Source: Actinomadura_C alba (GTDB taxonomy: Bacteria > Actinomycetota > Actinomycetes > Streptosporangiales > Streptosporangiaceae). From it: a DNA stretch of 64,000 bases. The notes beneath the pieces were generated by a model that saw only the letters and a program-made list of their open reading frames with translations, did no database searches and was not told where the DNA came from. This document shows, piece by piece, positions 50,489-59,911 of this stretch; within the stretch, counting starts at the first letter, position 1; the number at the start of each line of letters is the position of its first letter. The stretch lies in contig NZ_BAAAOK010000011.1 in the NCBI RefSeq assembly GCF_039530285.1, positions 682,001 to 746,000 of the forward strand, in the 5' to 3' direction. The translations under genes and the position numbers were made by a program.

Positions 50489-53032
50489 GTGAGCAGCGAC
50501 GACGAAGACGCGGTGGGCGGTCGGCCCACCGTGGCGGACGACGACGGCACCGACCGCACCAAGGCGATGGCAAGGGTCGAATCCGACGTCGCCGACGATG
50601 CGGACTCACGGGCGGGCTCCCCCGCGTCCGGCCCCGGCGACACACCGGGCGAGCCGGAACATAACGACACCGAGGCCGAGCCGCCGAGCGCCGAAACCCA
50701 GCCCGACGACACCCCGGCCGACGACTCCTCCGTGGACGAAGGGTCTGCCGCCGGCACACCCGCCGACGTCGATGACACGCCCGCCGACACACGCCACGGC
50801 ACACCCCACGACACAGCCGACGACACGCCCGTCGACGGCATCCCCGTCGGCGACGTACGGACGGACGGCTCCTCGGGCGGGCAGGCCTCGACCGACACGG
50901 CGCCGATCGCGATGGCGGGCGGCCTGCCGCCAGGGCGCAGGCCGCCCGCGAAGCGGCCGCGCGGCCGGTTCGCGCGCTACGCGCGGCGCACCGGGCTCAC
51001 GATGCTGGGCCTCGTCGGCTTGGGCGTTCTCGGCTTCGCGATCGCCTATCTGCTGACCCCGATCCCGTCGGCGCAGAGCGGCGCCAAGGCCGAGGGCTCG
51101 GTGTTCTACTACGCCGACGGCAAGACGGTCATCGCCAAGCAGGGCACCAACCGCGTAGTGGTGCCGCTCTCCTCGGTGCCGGCGCCTGTACGGGCGGCGG
51201 TGATCTCGGCGGAGAACCGCAGCTTCTACAACGACCCCGGAGTCTCGCTGACGAGCACGACCCGGGCGCTGTGGTCGACCGTCTCGGGTGAGCAGGTCCA
51301 GGGCGGGTCCACGATCACTCAGCAGATGGTCCGCAACTACTACAGCGGGCTCAGCCAGGAGCGCACCGTCTTCCGCAAGCTCAAAGAGATCATGGTCGCG
51401 TTGAAGGTCGGCCGGGAGAAGGACAAGGACTGGATCCTCCAGCAGTACCTCAACACGATCTACTTCGGCCGCAACGCCTACGGGATCCAGGCGGCGGCGA
51501 AGGCCTACTACAACACCGACGTCAAGAAGCTCACCCCCGAGCAGGGCGCCTACCTGGCGGCGGCCATCCAGTTGCCGTCGTACTTCGCCGATCCCTACGG
51601 CGACAAGCGCGCGCCCGCCGAGGCGCGCTGGCGGTACGTCATTGAGGGGATGGTCCGGCTCGGCGCCGTCACGCCCTCCGACGCGGCCGCGATGAAGTTC
51701 CCCGTGCCGCCGGAGCAGAAGCACACCGACGTCCTCAAGGGCCAGGTCGGCTACATGATGGACACCGCCAAGGCGGAACTCGAGGCCCGGGGATACGCCG
51801 AGGACGAGGTCAACAGGGGCGGCCTGAAGGTGGTCACCACCTTCGACAAGAAGCTGATGGACGCCGCCGCGCGGGCGGTCAACTCCAACGTCCCGGACGA
51901 CACCTCCAAGAACGTGCTCACCGGGCTGGTGTCGATCAATTCGGCCAACGGTGAGGTCGAGGCGTTCTACGGTGGCCGCGACTACCTGCAGCGGCAGCTC
52001 AACTCGTCGTTCGGCTCCTACGCCCAGGCGGGTTCGGGGTTCAAGCCCTACGTCCTGGCCGCCGCGCTCGATGACGGCCTGGGCCTCGACACCACCGTGA
52101 ACGGCAGTTCCCCGCAGACGTTCAACAACGTGAGCCTGGAGAACAACAACAACACGAGCTACGGCATGGTCGACCTGGTCACCGCCACCCAGCAGTCGAT
52201 CAACACGGCCTACATCAACCTGGGGCAGGAGGTCGGGCTCGACAAGGTCACCGCCATGGCCGAGAAGCTCGGCATTCCCGAGCGGCAGCTCACCGCGAAC
52301 AGCGCCAACACCTCACCGACCTTCCCGCTGGGCACGGTGTCGGTGAGCCCGCTGCAGCAGGCGAGCGCCTACGCCACCTTCGCCGCGGAGGGCGTCCACC
52401 ACCAGCCGCACGTGATCAAGTCGATCACCCGGCCGGGCGGCAAGCCGGAGAAGATCACCGACAAGGGCACGCAGGCGTTCTCGAAGGGCGTCGCGCGTGA
52501 CGCCACCTACGCGATGTCCAAGGTGGTCGAGGCCGGCACGGGCACCGCCGCCCAGTTGTACGACCGCGAGGTCGCGGGCAAGACGGGCACCACCACCAAG
52601 GGCCGCGCCATCTGGTTCAACGGTTTCATCCCGCAGATGGCCACTTCGGTGGGGATCTTCCGGACCGACAACAAGCCGCTGGAGATCCCCGGTTACGCCA
52701 TCTACGGCGGCGTGCTGCCGGCGCAGATCTGGCGTTCGTACATGGCCGAGGCCACCCAGGACATGCCGGTGAAGAACTTCGCCGGGCCCACCGTCTCGAA
52801 CAGGATGCCGCGCGACACCGCACCGGCGACTCCCCGGTCCACCGAGAGCACCAAACCCACGCCCACCGCGCCGCCCGAGTTCGAGCCGTCAGAGGAGCCC
52901 GTCGAGCCCGTTCCGCCACCCGAGGAGGAGCCGTATGAGCCGCCGATCGAGCCGCCGCCCGGCACGACCGAGCCACGTCCGCGGCTCGTACAGCCTCCTC
53001 GCGCCGAACCTCGTGGCGGCCACGCGCCCTGA
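50489..53032 (+). CDS. Class A penicillin-binding protein (transglycosylase/transpeptidase)
   Basis: 847 residues. A disordered acidic Asp/Thr/Pro-rich cytosolic tail (1-165) precedes one membrane helix (TGLTMLGLVGLGVLGFAIAY). The GT51 domain has VISAENRSFYNDPG (EDRxF motif with Asn for Asp), QGGSTITQQMVRNYY and RKLKEIMVALKVGREKDKDW. The transpeptidase domain has GSGFKP (SxxK serine), SINTAYINL (SxN) and AGKTGTTTKGRAIWFNGF (KTG). A Pro/Glu-rich outer tail ends the protein. It polymerises and cross-links peptidoglycan. The start is GTG 50489 after a G-rich stretch. Confidence 0.95.
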   Translation: MSSDDEDAVGGRPTVADDDGTDRTKAMARVESDVADDADSRAGSPASGPGDTPGEPEHNDTEAEPPSAETQPDDTPADDSSVDEGSAAGTPADVDDTPADTRHGTPHDTADDTPVDGIPVGDVRTDGSSGGQASTDTAPIAMAGGLPPGRRPPAKRPRGRFARYARRTGLTMLGLVGLGVLGFAIAYLLTPIPSAQSGAKAEGSVFYYADGKTVIAKQGTNRVVVPLSSVPAPVRAAVISAENRSFYNDPGVSLTSTTRALWSTVSGEQVQGGSTITQQMVRNYYSGLSQERTVFRKLKEIMVALKVGREKDKDWILQQYLNTIYFGRNAYGIQAAAKAYYNTDVKKLTPEQGAYLAAAIQLPSYFADPYGDKRAPAEARWRYVIEGMVRLGAVTPSDAAAMKFPVPPEQKHTDVLKGQVGYMMDTAKAELEARGYAEDEVNRGGLKVVTTFDKKLMDAAARAVNSNVPDDTSKNVLTGLVSINSANGEVEAFYGGRDYLQRQLNSSFGSYAQAGSGFKPYVLAAALDDGLGLDTTVNGSSPQTFNNVSLENNNNTSYGMVDLVTATQQSINTAYINLGQEVGLDKVTAMAEKLGIPERQLTANSANTSPTFPLGTVSVSPLQQASAYATFAAEGVHHQPHVIKSITRPGGKPEKITDKGTQAFSKGVARDATYAMSKVVEAGTGTAAQLYDREVAGKTGTTTKGRAIWFNGFIPQMATSVGIFRTDNKPLEIPGYAIYGGVLPAQIWRSYMAEATQDMPVKNFAGPTVSNRMPRDTAPATPRSTESTKPTPTAPPEFEPSEEPVEPVPPPEEEPYEPPIEPPPGTTEPRPRLVQPPRAEPRGGHAP

Positions 53033-53078
53033 GCGGGGCCGCCATGAGGTTCGGGTCGGATCCGGTTCAGGTTCGGGT

Positions 53079-54479
53079 TCACAGCCAGCCGGGGACGACG
53101 AGGATGGCCCAGGTGGCGATCGGGGCGAGCACCACCATGCTGAAGCCCCATCGCATCAGGCCCTTGTAGACGTCGTCCCTGCGGTCCTCCGGCGAGTTCG
53201 CCACCACGAGCGCGCCGCTGGTCGAGAACGGGCTCGAGTCGACCACCGAGGACGAGATGGCGAGAGCGGTGATGAGCCCGACCGCGCCGACCGCGTCGCC
53301 TCCGGTGAGGAACGGAACGGCGAGCGGGATGAGCGCGCCAAGGATGCCGGTCGTCGAGGCGAACGCCGACACCGCACCACCGATGAAGCAGATGATGAGC
53401 GCGGCGAGCAGCGGAGCCCCGATGGTGGCGACCTCGTCGCCGAGCCACTTGATGGTGCCGAGGGTCTCCATGACGCTGACGTACATCACGATGCCGCAGA
53501 CGAGCAGTACGGTCGGCCAGGCGATCTGGTTGACGGCGTCCTTGGCCGAGGTGGGCGAGATGAGGGTGAGCACCGCCGCCACCGTGATCGCCACCATGCC
53601 GACGTTCAGGTCGAAGAACAGGGCACCGATGGCGAGGGCGAGCAGGCCGACCAGCGTCAGGCTGCGGTCGCGGTCCAGCGAGACCGCTTCGTAGACCCCG
53701 GCCGGTGAGGTGGTGACGGTCGCGACCCCGCCAGTCGCGGTCGCGGCCGGGCTCTTCGGGGCCGCGGAGCCCGCCGGCTCGGCGTCGCCCGGCGTGTCAC
53801 GGGTCTCGGCCGCCTCGGCCTTGCCCGCGGTGTCGTCGACGAGGTCCTCGGCGCGCCGGCCGAGCAGGTCCTTGCCGCCCCAGAGGAAGAAGACCACCAC
53901 GCTGATGGCGAGGTTGAAGAAGAACGACGCGAGGAACAGCAGGGTGGGGTTGCCGGGCAGGCCGGCCTTCTCGACCACGCCGTTGGTGATGCCGCCGAAG
54001 ATGCTCATCGGCGAGAACCCCCCGGCGCTCGCCCCATTGATGATCATGAGGCCCATCAGCAGCGGGTTGATCTTGTAGCGGACGGCGAAGCCCATGCCGA
54101 TCGGGGCGATGATGGCCACCGACGCCGGGACCACCGCGCCGATCGCGGTGAGACAGGCCGTGACCAGGAACATGATCCAGGGGATCAGTCCCACCCGCCC
54201 GCCGACCGCCCGGATGGCCGCGTGCACGAGCCAGTCCACGGTGCCGTTGTTCTTGGCGATGGCGAACAGGTACGTGACGCCCGCGAGGATGATGAACAGG
54301 TCGCCGGGGAATCCGGCGAAGATCTCGTCGGTGCGCTCACCGACGTCCGACCCGTCCAGCGCGATGATGCCCAGAACGAAGGCGGCGACGATGGCGAGCG
54401 CGCCCAGGTTGATCGGCCGGACGGTGGCCAGGAGGAAAATGCCGACGAGGATCAGGATCGAGACGATTTCTACGGACAT
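53079..54479 (-). CDS. MatC/SLC13-like carboxylate permease
   Basis: 466 residues with about 12 membrane segments. The N-terminus (MSVEIVSILILVGIFLLATV, RPINLGALAIVAAFVLGIIA) matches the dicarboxylate carrier MatC N-terminal pattern. Later TACLTAIGAVVPASVAIIAP and DSSPFSTSGALVVANSPEDR fit ion-transporter (SLC13/CitMHS) signatures. A hydrophilic cytosolic loop of about 70 residues (EDLVDDTAGKAEAAETRDTP) separates the two halves. The ATG at 54479 has GGGAGG upstream. It diverges from the serine-glyoxylate aminotransferase operon over 300 bp of operator-rich DNA, so it probably imports the acid metabolised by that operon (malonate, glycolate or related; inferred). Confidence 0.87.
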   Translation of the reverse strand: MSVEIVSILILVGIFLLATVRPINLGALAIVAAFVLGIIALDGSDVGERTDEIFAGFPGDLFIILAGVTYLFAIAKNNGTVDWLVHAAIRAVGGRVGLIPWIMFLVTACLTAIGAVVPASVAIIAPIGMGFAVRYKINPLLMGLMIINGASAGGFSPMSIFGGITNGVVEKAGLPGNPTLLFLASFFFNLAISVVVFFLWGGKDLLGRRAEDLVDDTAGKAEAAETRDTPGDAEPAGSAAPKSPAATATGGVATVTTSPAGVYEAVSLDRDRSLTLVGLLALAIGALFFDLNVGMVAITVAAVLTLISPTSAKDAVNQIAWPTVLLVCGIVMYVSVMETLGTIKWLGDEVATIGAPLLAALIICFIGGAVSAFASTTGILGALIPLAVPFLTGGDAVGAVGLITALAISSSVVDSSPFSTSGALVVANSPEDRRDDVYKGLMRWGFSMVVLAPIATWAILVVPGWL

Positions 54480-54576
54480 ACAGCCTCCCGGAGCAGGGGG
54501 TCGGGGAGTTCGCTGGCACGGGCGACGGCAGAGGTAGGTTTCCGGAATGTGAAAGCCGTGTTCCGTTTTGGGAGTA

Positions 54577-54588
54577 TGAGGTACCTCA
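54577..54588. promoter_or_regulatory. 12-bp perfect palindrome upstream of the permease gene
   Basis: TGAGGTACCTCA at 54577-54588, about 98 bases before the permease ATG. TTCCGGAA (54540-54547) lies between them. Likely a dimeric regulator site; the regulator is not shown by sequence. Confidence 0.5.
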
Positions 54589-54693
54589 CATCCCATGGTC
54601 AAGACCCTGCCGCCGACCTCCTTCCGACACCGGGCACGGGACCGGGCGACCGAGTCCGGCCCTGACGAGGCCTGTTGATCATTCTTGGCGCTC

Positions 54694-54776
54694 TATCGAC
54701 AAGGCATCCATATTTCGATATAAAGTTTCCGTATCATGGACTATCGATAACGACTTGGTCACGAGAGGCGCCTCTC
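54694..54776. promoter_or_regulatory. AT-rich operator array upstream of the aminotransferase operon
   Basis: TATCGA occurs at 54694-54699, inverted (TCGATA) at 54715-54720, and as the palindrome TATCGATA at 54742-54749. The stretch is far richer in A and T than its surroundings. GAGAGGCGCCTCTC (54763-54776) is a further 14-base palindrome ending 3 bases before the ATG at 54780 and could hide the ribosome site. The nearby IclR protein is the obvious candidate binder. Confidence 0.5.
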
Positions 54777-54779
54777 CGG

Positions 54780-55943
54780 ATGACGCACACTGGTCGCCAC
54801 TTTCTGCAGATCCCCGGCCCCACCAACACTCCCGATCGGGTGCTGCGCGCCATGGCGGCGCCGACTCTCGACCACCGCGGCCCCGAGTTCGCGGAGCTCG
54901 CGGGCGAGGTCATCGACGGCATCCGGCCGGTGTTCGGCACCACGCGGCCGGTCGTCATCTACCCCTCGTCGGGTACGGGCGCCTGGGAGGCGGCCCTCGT
55001 CAACACGCTGAGCCCGGGTGACCGGGTGCTCTGCTTCGAGACCGGCCACTTCGCGACGCTGTGGCAGGAGATGGCACGGAACCTGGGCCTCGACGTCCAG
55101 GTGATCCCCGGCGACTGGCGGCACGGCGTCGATCCGCAGCGGGTCGCCGACGAGCTGACCGCCGACACCGAGCGCGCCGTCAAGGCCGTGCTCGTCGTGC
55201 ACAACGAGACGTCCACGGGCGTGACGAGCCGCGTCGCCGAGGTGCGCGAGGCGATCGACTCGACCGGGCACCCGGCGCTCCTGCTCGTCGACACGATCTC
55301 CTCGCTCGGCTCGATCGACTACCGCCACGACGAGTGGGGCGTCGACGTCACGGTGGGCGGATCGCAGAAGGGGCTCATGCTCCCGCCGGGCCTCGGCTTC
55401 AACGCCGTCAGCGAGAAGGCGCTGGAGGCGTCCGAGACGGCGAAGCTGAGCCGGTCGTTCTGGGACTGGCGGCCGATCCTCGCCGCCAACGAGAAGGGCG
55501 CCTTTCCCTACACCCCGGCGACGCACCTGCTGTACGGCCTGCGCGAGGCGCTGCTCATGCTCCAGGAGGAAGGGCTGCCGAACGTCTTCGCCCGCCACCA
55601 GCGGCACGCCGAGGCGACCCGGCTCGCGGTGCGCGGCTGGGGCCTCGAGGTGCTGTGCGCCGACGAGCGCGAGCACTCCGGCTCGCTCACCGGCGTGATC
55701 GTCCCGGCGGACCACGACGCCGACAAGATCCGCGCGGTCATTCTCGACCAGTACAACATGTCCCTCGGCGCCGGTCTCGGCAAGCTCGCCGGCCGGGTGT
55801 TCCGCATCGGGCACCTCGGGGACTTCAATGACCTGATGCTCGCCGGCACGCTCGCCGGCGTGCAGATGGGCCTGTCGGTCGCCGGCGTGCCCGTCGATCC
55901 CAGCGGCATCAACGCGGCGCTCCAGCGTCTTCAGCTCCCATGA
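54780..55943 (+). CDS. Serine-glyoxylate aminotransferase (class V, PLP)
   Basis: 387 residues of the AGXT/SgaA type: FLQIPGPTNTPDRVLRAMAA at the start, YPSSGTGAWEAALVNTLSPG, VVHNETSTGVTSRVAEVREA, LLLVDTISSLGSIDYRHDEW, and GGSQKGLMLPPGLGFNAV with the PLP lysine (near residue 199). The reaction moves the amino group of serine (or alanine) to glyoxylate, giving glycine and hydroxypyruvate (or pyruvate). It overlaps the dehydrogenase gene by ATGA. This points to glyoxylate as the intermediate shared by the operon. Confidence 0.92.
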   Translation: MTHTGRHFLQIPGPTNTPDRVLRAMAAPTLDHRGPEFAELAGEVIDGIRPVFGTTRPVVIYPSSGTGAWEAALVNTLSPGDRVLCFETGHFATLWQEMARNLGLDVQVIPGDWRHGVDPQRVADELTADTERAVKAVLVVHNETSTGVTSRVAEVREAIDSTGHPALLLVDTISSLGSIDYRHDEWGVDVTVGGSQKGLMLPPGLGFNAVSEKALEASETAKLSRSFWDWRPILAANEKGAFPYTPATHLLYGLREALLMLQEEGLPNVFARHQRHAEATRLAVRGWGLEVLCADEREHSGSLTGVIVPADHDADKIRAVILDQYNMSLGAGLGKLAGRVFRIGHLGDFNDLMLAGTLAGVQMGLSVAGVPVDPSGINAALQRLQLP

Positions 55944-58939
55944 CGCGGCCGGCGGTCCAGGCACGGGACCTGGAGCACGACCTCGGCGGTGAGATCGAGG
56001 GCGAGGTTCGGTTCGACGACTACACCCGCCATCTGTTCTCGCGCGACGCGAGCATGTACGCGATCACGCCGCTCGGCGTGGTGTTCCCGCGGCACGCGGA
56101 CGACGTCGCCGCGGCCGTCGCGGCGGCCGAGCGCCACGGCGTGCCGCTGGTGCCGCGCGGCGGCGGTACGAGCCTCGCGGGCCAGACCGTCGGGCCCGGC
56201 CTGGTGCTGGACCTGTCCCGGCACATGAACCGCATCATCGAGATCGACGCCGAGGCACGTACGGCACGCGTACAGCCCGGGGTGGTGCAGGACGAGCTCA
56301 ACGGGGCGGCGGCGCCGCACGGGCTGATGTTCGGGCCGGACACCTCGACCAGCAACCGCGCCACGATCGGCGGGATGATCGGCAACAACTCCGCGGGCAG
56401 CGGGTCGGTGCGCTACGGGATGACGATCGACCATGTCCGCGAGCTCGACGTCGTGCTCTCCGACGCCTCGACGGCCCACTTCGCCCCGATGTCCGAGGCC
56501 GAGCGCGCCCGCCGCGCCGGGCTGCCGACGCTCGAAGGCCGCCTCTACCGCGAACTGCCCGAGCTGCTGGCGGCGCACGAGTCGGCGGTCGCGGGCGGGT
56601 TCCCGCCGTACTGGCGGCGGGCGTGCGGCTACCGACTGGACCGGCTCGCCGGTGACGGGCCCTTCGACCTGGCGAAGTTCGTCGTGGGGTCCGAGGGCAC
56701 GCTGGTCATCGCCACCGAGGCGGTGGTCGACCTCGTCCCGAAGCCGCGCCGCACCGTCATCGCGGTCGGCCATTTCACCTCGACGCTCGCCGCCATCGCG
56801 GCGACCGAGGACGCCATGGCCTGCGACCCGTCGGCCGTGGAGCTGATGGACCGCACCATCCTCGACCTGTCCCGCAGCAAGATCGAGTACGCCGAGCTGG
56901 GCACGATCCTCGAGGGCGACCCGGACGCCCTGTTGTTCGTGTCGTTCAGCGGTGACGACGACGAGGAGCTCCTCGCCCGGCTCGACCGGCTGACCGCCCT
57001 GTGGTCGAAGCACGACCACGGCTATCACACGCTGCGGGCCGAGACCCCGGCCCAGCAGGGCGCCCTGCTCAAGGTCCGCAAGTCCAGCCTCGGCCTGCTC
57101 ATGGCGGCGGGCACCGGCTCGCTCCGCCCGCTCGCCTTCGTCGAGGACACCGCGGTCGACCCGAAGCACCTCGTCGACTACACCGCGCGGTTCAAGGAGG
57201 TCCTCGACAAGCACGGCCTGACGGCGGGCTTCTACGGGCACTGCTCGGTCGGCTGCCTGCACGTTCGGCCGTTCGTGGACGTCAGCAAGCCCGACGACGT
57301 GCGTACGATGCGCAGCGTCGCCGAGGAGATCAAGGACCTGGTCAAGGAGTACGGCGGGGTCAACTCCAGCGAGCACGGCGACGGCCTCGCGCGCAGCGAG
57401 TTCAACCGCGAGATCTTCGGTGACGAGCTGTACGAGGCGATGCGGCAGGTCAAGCGCATCTTCGACCCCGATGACCGGATGAACCCCGGCAAGATCGTCG
57501 ACGCGCCCGCGATGACCGAGCACCTCCGCGACGCCGCGTTGCCCCCGGCGCCGCCGATCCGCACCCGGCTGACCTTCGAGGTCATCGGCGGCAGCGGGCC
57601 CATCGGCGCGGCCGCCGGTGCCGGTTCGTCCGCCGCCTCGGTGAGCGGCATGCGCGACGCGGCCGACCGGTGCATGAACATCGGGCTGTGCCGCAAGAGC
57701 GCCACCGGTGCGATGTGCCCGTCGTACATGGCGACCCGGCAGGAGGAGCACGCCACGCGCGGCCGTGCCAACGCGCTGGTCAAGGCCCTGTCCGAGCCGG
57801 ACCCGGCCGCGGCGCTCGGCGGCGAGCGGCTGCACGAGATCCTCGACCTGTGCCTGATGTGCAAGGCGTGCAAGAGCGAGTGTCCGCTCGGGGTCGACAT
57901 GGCCGCCCTCAAGGCCGAGGCGCTCTCGCACAAGCACGACGCCCACGGCGTGCCACGGCGCTCCCTGGCCTTCGGCCGCATCCGCACTCTCAACCGGCTT
58001 GGCTCGGCCACGGCCCCCCTGTCCAACCTGCCGGTCGGCGTACGGCCCGTACGCCGGATCATGGAGCGTCTGATCGGCATCACCGCCGAGCGGCCGCTGC
58101 CCAGGTTCCAGCGGCGGAACCTGGTCCGCTGGTTCCGCCGGCGCCCGGCCGGGTCCGCAGGCGCGACGGTCGGCGCGGCCCCGCTCGGCGAGCTGACGTT
58201 CCTCGCCGACTCCTTCACCACGTACACCGAGCCGCTGATCGGCCAGGCGGCGATCGAGCTGCTGGAGCAGGCCGGCTGGAAGGTACGGCTGGAGAGCCGT
58301 GGCTGCTGCGGCCGCGCCGACTACTCCAAGGGCCTGCTCGACAGCGCCAAGGACAAGGCCGGCTCGCTCGCGGCGCTGCTGGTCTCGTCGGCCGAGCCGG
58401 GGTCGCCGATCGTCGGATGCGAGCCGTCGTGCGTGCTGACGCTGCAGGACGAGCACACGCGCCTGCTGCCCGACGACCCGAACGTCCGCGACGTCGCGGG
58501 GCGGGTGCGCCAGGTCGAGGAGCTGCTGGTCGAGGCGATCGACGCGGGACGGCTGACGCTGCGCGAGTCGTGGCTGTCCGGGCGCCGGGTCCTCTACCAG
58601 GGGCATTGCCACCAGAAGGCCGAGGTCGGCACGGCCGCGACGGTGGCGCTGCTGCGCCGCCTGCCGGGCGTCGAGGTCGTCGAGCTGGACGCCGGATGCT
58701 GCGGCATGGCCGGGTCGTTCGGCTTCGAGGCCGAGCACTACGACCTCTCGATGACCGTCGGGAACGACCGGCTCTTCCCGGCCATCAGGTCCGCGGCCGA
58801 CGGCACCGTGATCGCCGCCACCGGCGTGTCCTGCCGCCAGCAGATCCACCACGGCACCGAGCGCACCGCATGGCATCCGCTGGAACTCGTGAAGGAGGCG
58901 TTCACCGCAGCCGAGGAACCGGCCCGACGCGGCGACTAG
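55940..58939 (+). CDS. FAD- and Fe-S-containing 2-hydroxyacid dehydrogenase (GlcD/Dld fused to GlpC-like part)
   Basis: 999 residues. An FAD-binding PCMH domain (PRGGGTSLAGQTVGPGLVLD, SNRATIGGMIGNNSAGSGSV, KFVVGSEGTLVIATEAVVDL) and an FAD-linked oxidase C-terminal domain (YGHCSVGCLHVRPF, NSSEHGDGLARSEF, DPDDRMNPGKIVD) span residues 1-530. A 4Fe-4S module follows (CMNIGLCRKSATGAMCPSYM; CLMCKACKSECPLG), then two CCG domains (ESRGCCGRADY, ELDAGCCGMAGSFG). This is the D-lactate/glycolate/2-hydroxyglutarate dehydrogenase layout, passing electrons to quinone or another carrier. It is coupled to the aminotransferase gene. Glycolate oxidised to glyoxylate is the simplest fit; D-2-hydroxyglutarate or D-lactate are alternatives. 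Confidence 0.92.
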   Translation: MTRPAVQARDLEHDLGGEIEGEVRFDDYTRHLFSRDASMYAITPLGVVFPRHADDVAAAVAAAERHGVPLVPRGGGTSLAGQTVGPGLVLDLSRHMNRIIEIDAEARTARVQPGVVQDELNGAAAPHGLMFGPDTSTSNRATIGGMIGNNSAGSGSVRYGMTIDHVRELDVVLSDASTAHFAPMSEAERARRAGLPTLEGRLYRELPELLAAHESAVAGGFPPYWRRACGYRLDRLAGDGPFDLAKFVVGSEGTLVIATEAVVDLVPKPRRTVIAVGHFTSTLAAIAATEDAMACDPSAVELMDRTILDLSRSKIEYAELGTILEGDPDALLFVSFSGDDDEELLARLDRLTALWSKHDHGYHTLRAETPAQQGALLKVRKSSLGLLMAAGTGSLRPLAFVEDTAVDPKHLVDYTARFKEVLDKHGLTAGFYGHCSVGCLHVRPFVDVSKPDDVRTMRSVAEEIKDLVKEYGGVNSSEHGDGLARSEFNREIFGDELYEAMRQVKRIFDPDDRMNPGKIVDAPAMTEHLRDAALPPAPPIRTRLTFEVIGGSGPIGAAAGAGSSAASVSGMRDAADRCMNIGLCRKSATGAMCPSYMATRQEEHATRGRANALVKALSEPDPAAALGGERLHEILDLCLMCKACKSECPLGVDMAALKAEALSHKHDAHGVPRRSLAFGRIRTLNRLGSATAPLSNLPVGVRPVRRIMERLIGITAERPLPRFQRRNLVRWFRRRPAGSAGATVGAAPLGELTFLADSFTTYTEPLIGQAAIELLEQAGWKVRLESRGCCGRADYSKGLLDSAKDKAGSLAALLVSSAEPGSPIVGCEPSCVLTLQDEHTRLLPDDPNVRDVAGRVRQVEELLVEAIDAGRLTLRESWLSGRRVLYQGHCHQKAEVGTAATVALLRRLPGVEVVELDAGCCGMAGSFGFEAEHYDLSMTVGNDRLFPAIRSAADGTVIAATGVSCRQQIHHGTERTAWHPLELVKEAFTAAEEPARRGD

Positions 58940-58947
58940 ACTTCTGC

Positions 58948-58977
58948 GATCCGGCCGATCGATGTCATCGCCGGATC
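58948..58977. promoter_or_regulatory. Inverted repeat before iclR
   Basis: GATCCGGC (58948-58955) and GCCGGATC (58970-58977) flank a 14-base spacer containing CGATCGATG. It lies between the dehydrogenase stop and the iclR start, so it may be a terminator, an autoregulatory site, or both. Confidence 0.45.
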
Positions 58978-59020
58978 ACGGGGTGCCCGGCGGGGCGGGG
59001 GAACAGAACGGAGAGCTCGC

Positions 59021-59824
59021 TTGACCGAGCCGAACGACAGCCTGAACGAGGACGACGCCGACCAGAGACCGGCCCACCGCCCGCGCGGCAGTGGCGTCCA
59101 GTCCGTCGAGCGTGCCTTCGAGCTGCTCGAGACCATGGCGGCCGCCGGCGGGATGGTGGGCCTCTCCAAGCTCGCCCAGGAGTCCGGGCTGGCGCTGCCC
59201 ACGATCCACCGCCTCGTGCGTACCCTCGTCGACCTCGGCTACGTCCGGCAGGAGCCGTCGCGGCAGTACTCCCTGGGCCCGCGGCTGATCCGCCTCGGCG
59301 AGAGCGCGAGCCACCTCCTCGGCACCTGGTCGCGACCGCACCTCACCCGCTTGGTCGACGCGGTCGGCGAGAGCGCCAACCTCGCGATGCTCGACGTCGA
59401 CCAGATCGTCTACGTGGCCCAGGTGCAGTCACGGCACTCGATGCGGATGTTCACCGAGGTCGGCCGCCGGGTCCACCCGCACTGCACCGCCGTCGGCAAG
59501 GCCGTGCTCGCCCACCTGCCGCCCGACGACGTACAGGCGCTGCTCCAGCGCACCGGGATGCCGGCCCAGACCGAGCACACGATCACCGATCCGGCCATGT
59601 TCGCGCAGGTGCTCGACCGGGTCCGGGTACAGGGCTACGCGATGGACGACGGCGAGCAGGAGGTCGGGGTGTGCTGCGTCGCCGTTCCCGTGCTCGGCAC
59701 CACCAATCCCCTCGCCATCTCGGTGTCCGGGCCGGCCCCGCGGATGACCAACGAGGTCGTCCAGCGGGCGGTCCCGCTGCTCCACCGGGCCGCCGAGGAG
59801 CTCGCCCGCGAACTCGCGCCGTGA
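59021..59824 (+). CDS. IclR-family regulator of the hydroxyacid/glyoxylate cluster
   Basis: 267 residues. An N-terminal winged helix (SVERAFELLETMAAAGGMVG, LSKLAQESGLALPTIHRLVR) is followed by an IclR effector domain (VAQVQSRHSMRMFTEVGRRV, HPHCTAVGKAVLAHLPPDD, YAMDDGEQEVGVCCVAVPVL). Many IclR proteins sense small organic acids; glyoxylate is the ligand of AllR. The start is TTG 59021 with GGAGAG upstream. It sits 81 bp after the dehydrogenase gene on the same strand and likely controls the operon and the divergent permease. Confidence 0.92.
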   Translation: MTEPNDSLNEDDADQRPAHRPRGSGVQSVERAFELLETMAAAGGMVGLSKLAQESGLALPTIHRLVRTLVDLGYVRQEPSRQYSLGPRLIRLGESASHLLGTWSRPHLTRLVDAVGESANLAMLDVDQIVYVAQVQSRHSMRMFTEVGRRVHPHCTAVGKAVLAHLPPDDVQALLQRTGMPAQTEHTITDPAMFAQVLDRVRVQGYAMDDGEQEVGVCCVAVPVLGTTNPLAISVSGPAPRMTNEVVQRAVPLLHRAAEELARELAP

Positions 59825-59911
59825 CGCCGCCGGGCTCCGCCGCCGGCCACGCACGACGTACGCGTGCGCCCGTCGATCCGGTGGCGCTGACGCCCGTGAG
59901 GAGAGAGTGGC

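Noticed and set aside
33825..55943. Serine cycle (CitE-like lyase plus serine-glyoxylate aminotransferase)
   Set aside because: The two genes are 20 kb apart and no hydroxypyruvate reductase, glycerate kinase, malate thiokinase or methanol oxidation gene is present, so a pathway claim is not supported.
55931..58876. 981-codon open frame on the minus strand inside the FAD/Fe-S dehydrogenase gene
   Set aside because: Antisense shadow; the plus-strand frame contains all expected motifs.
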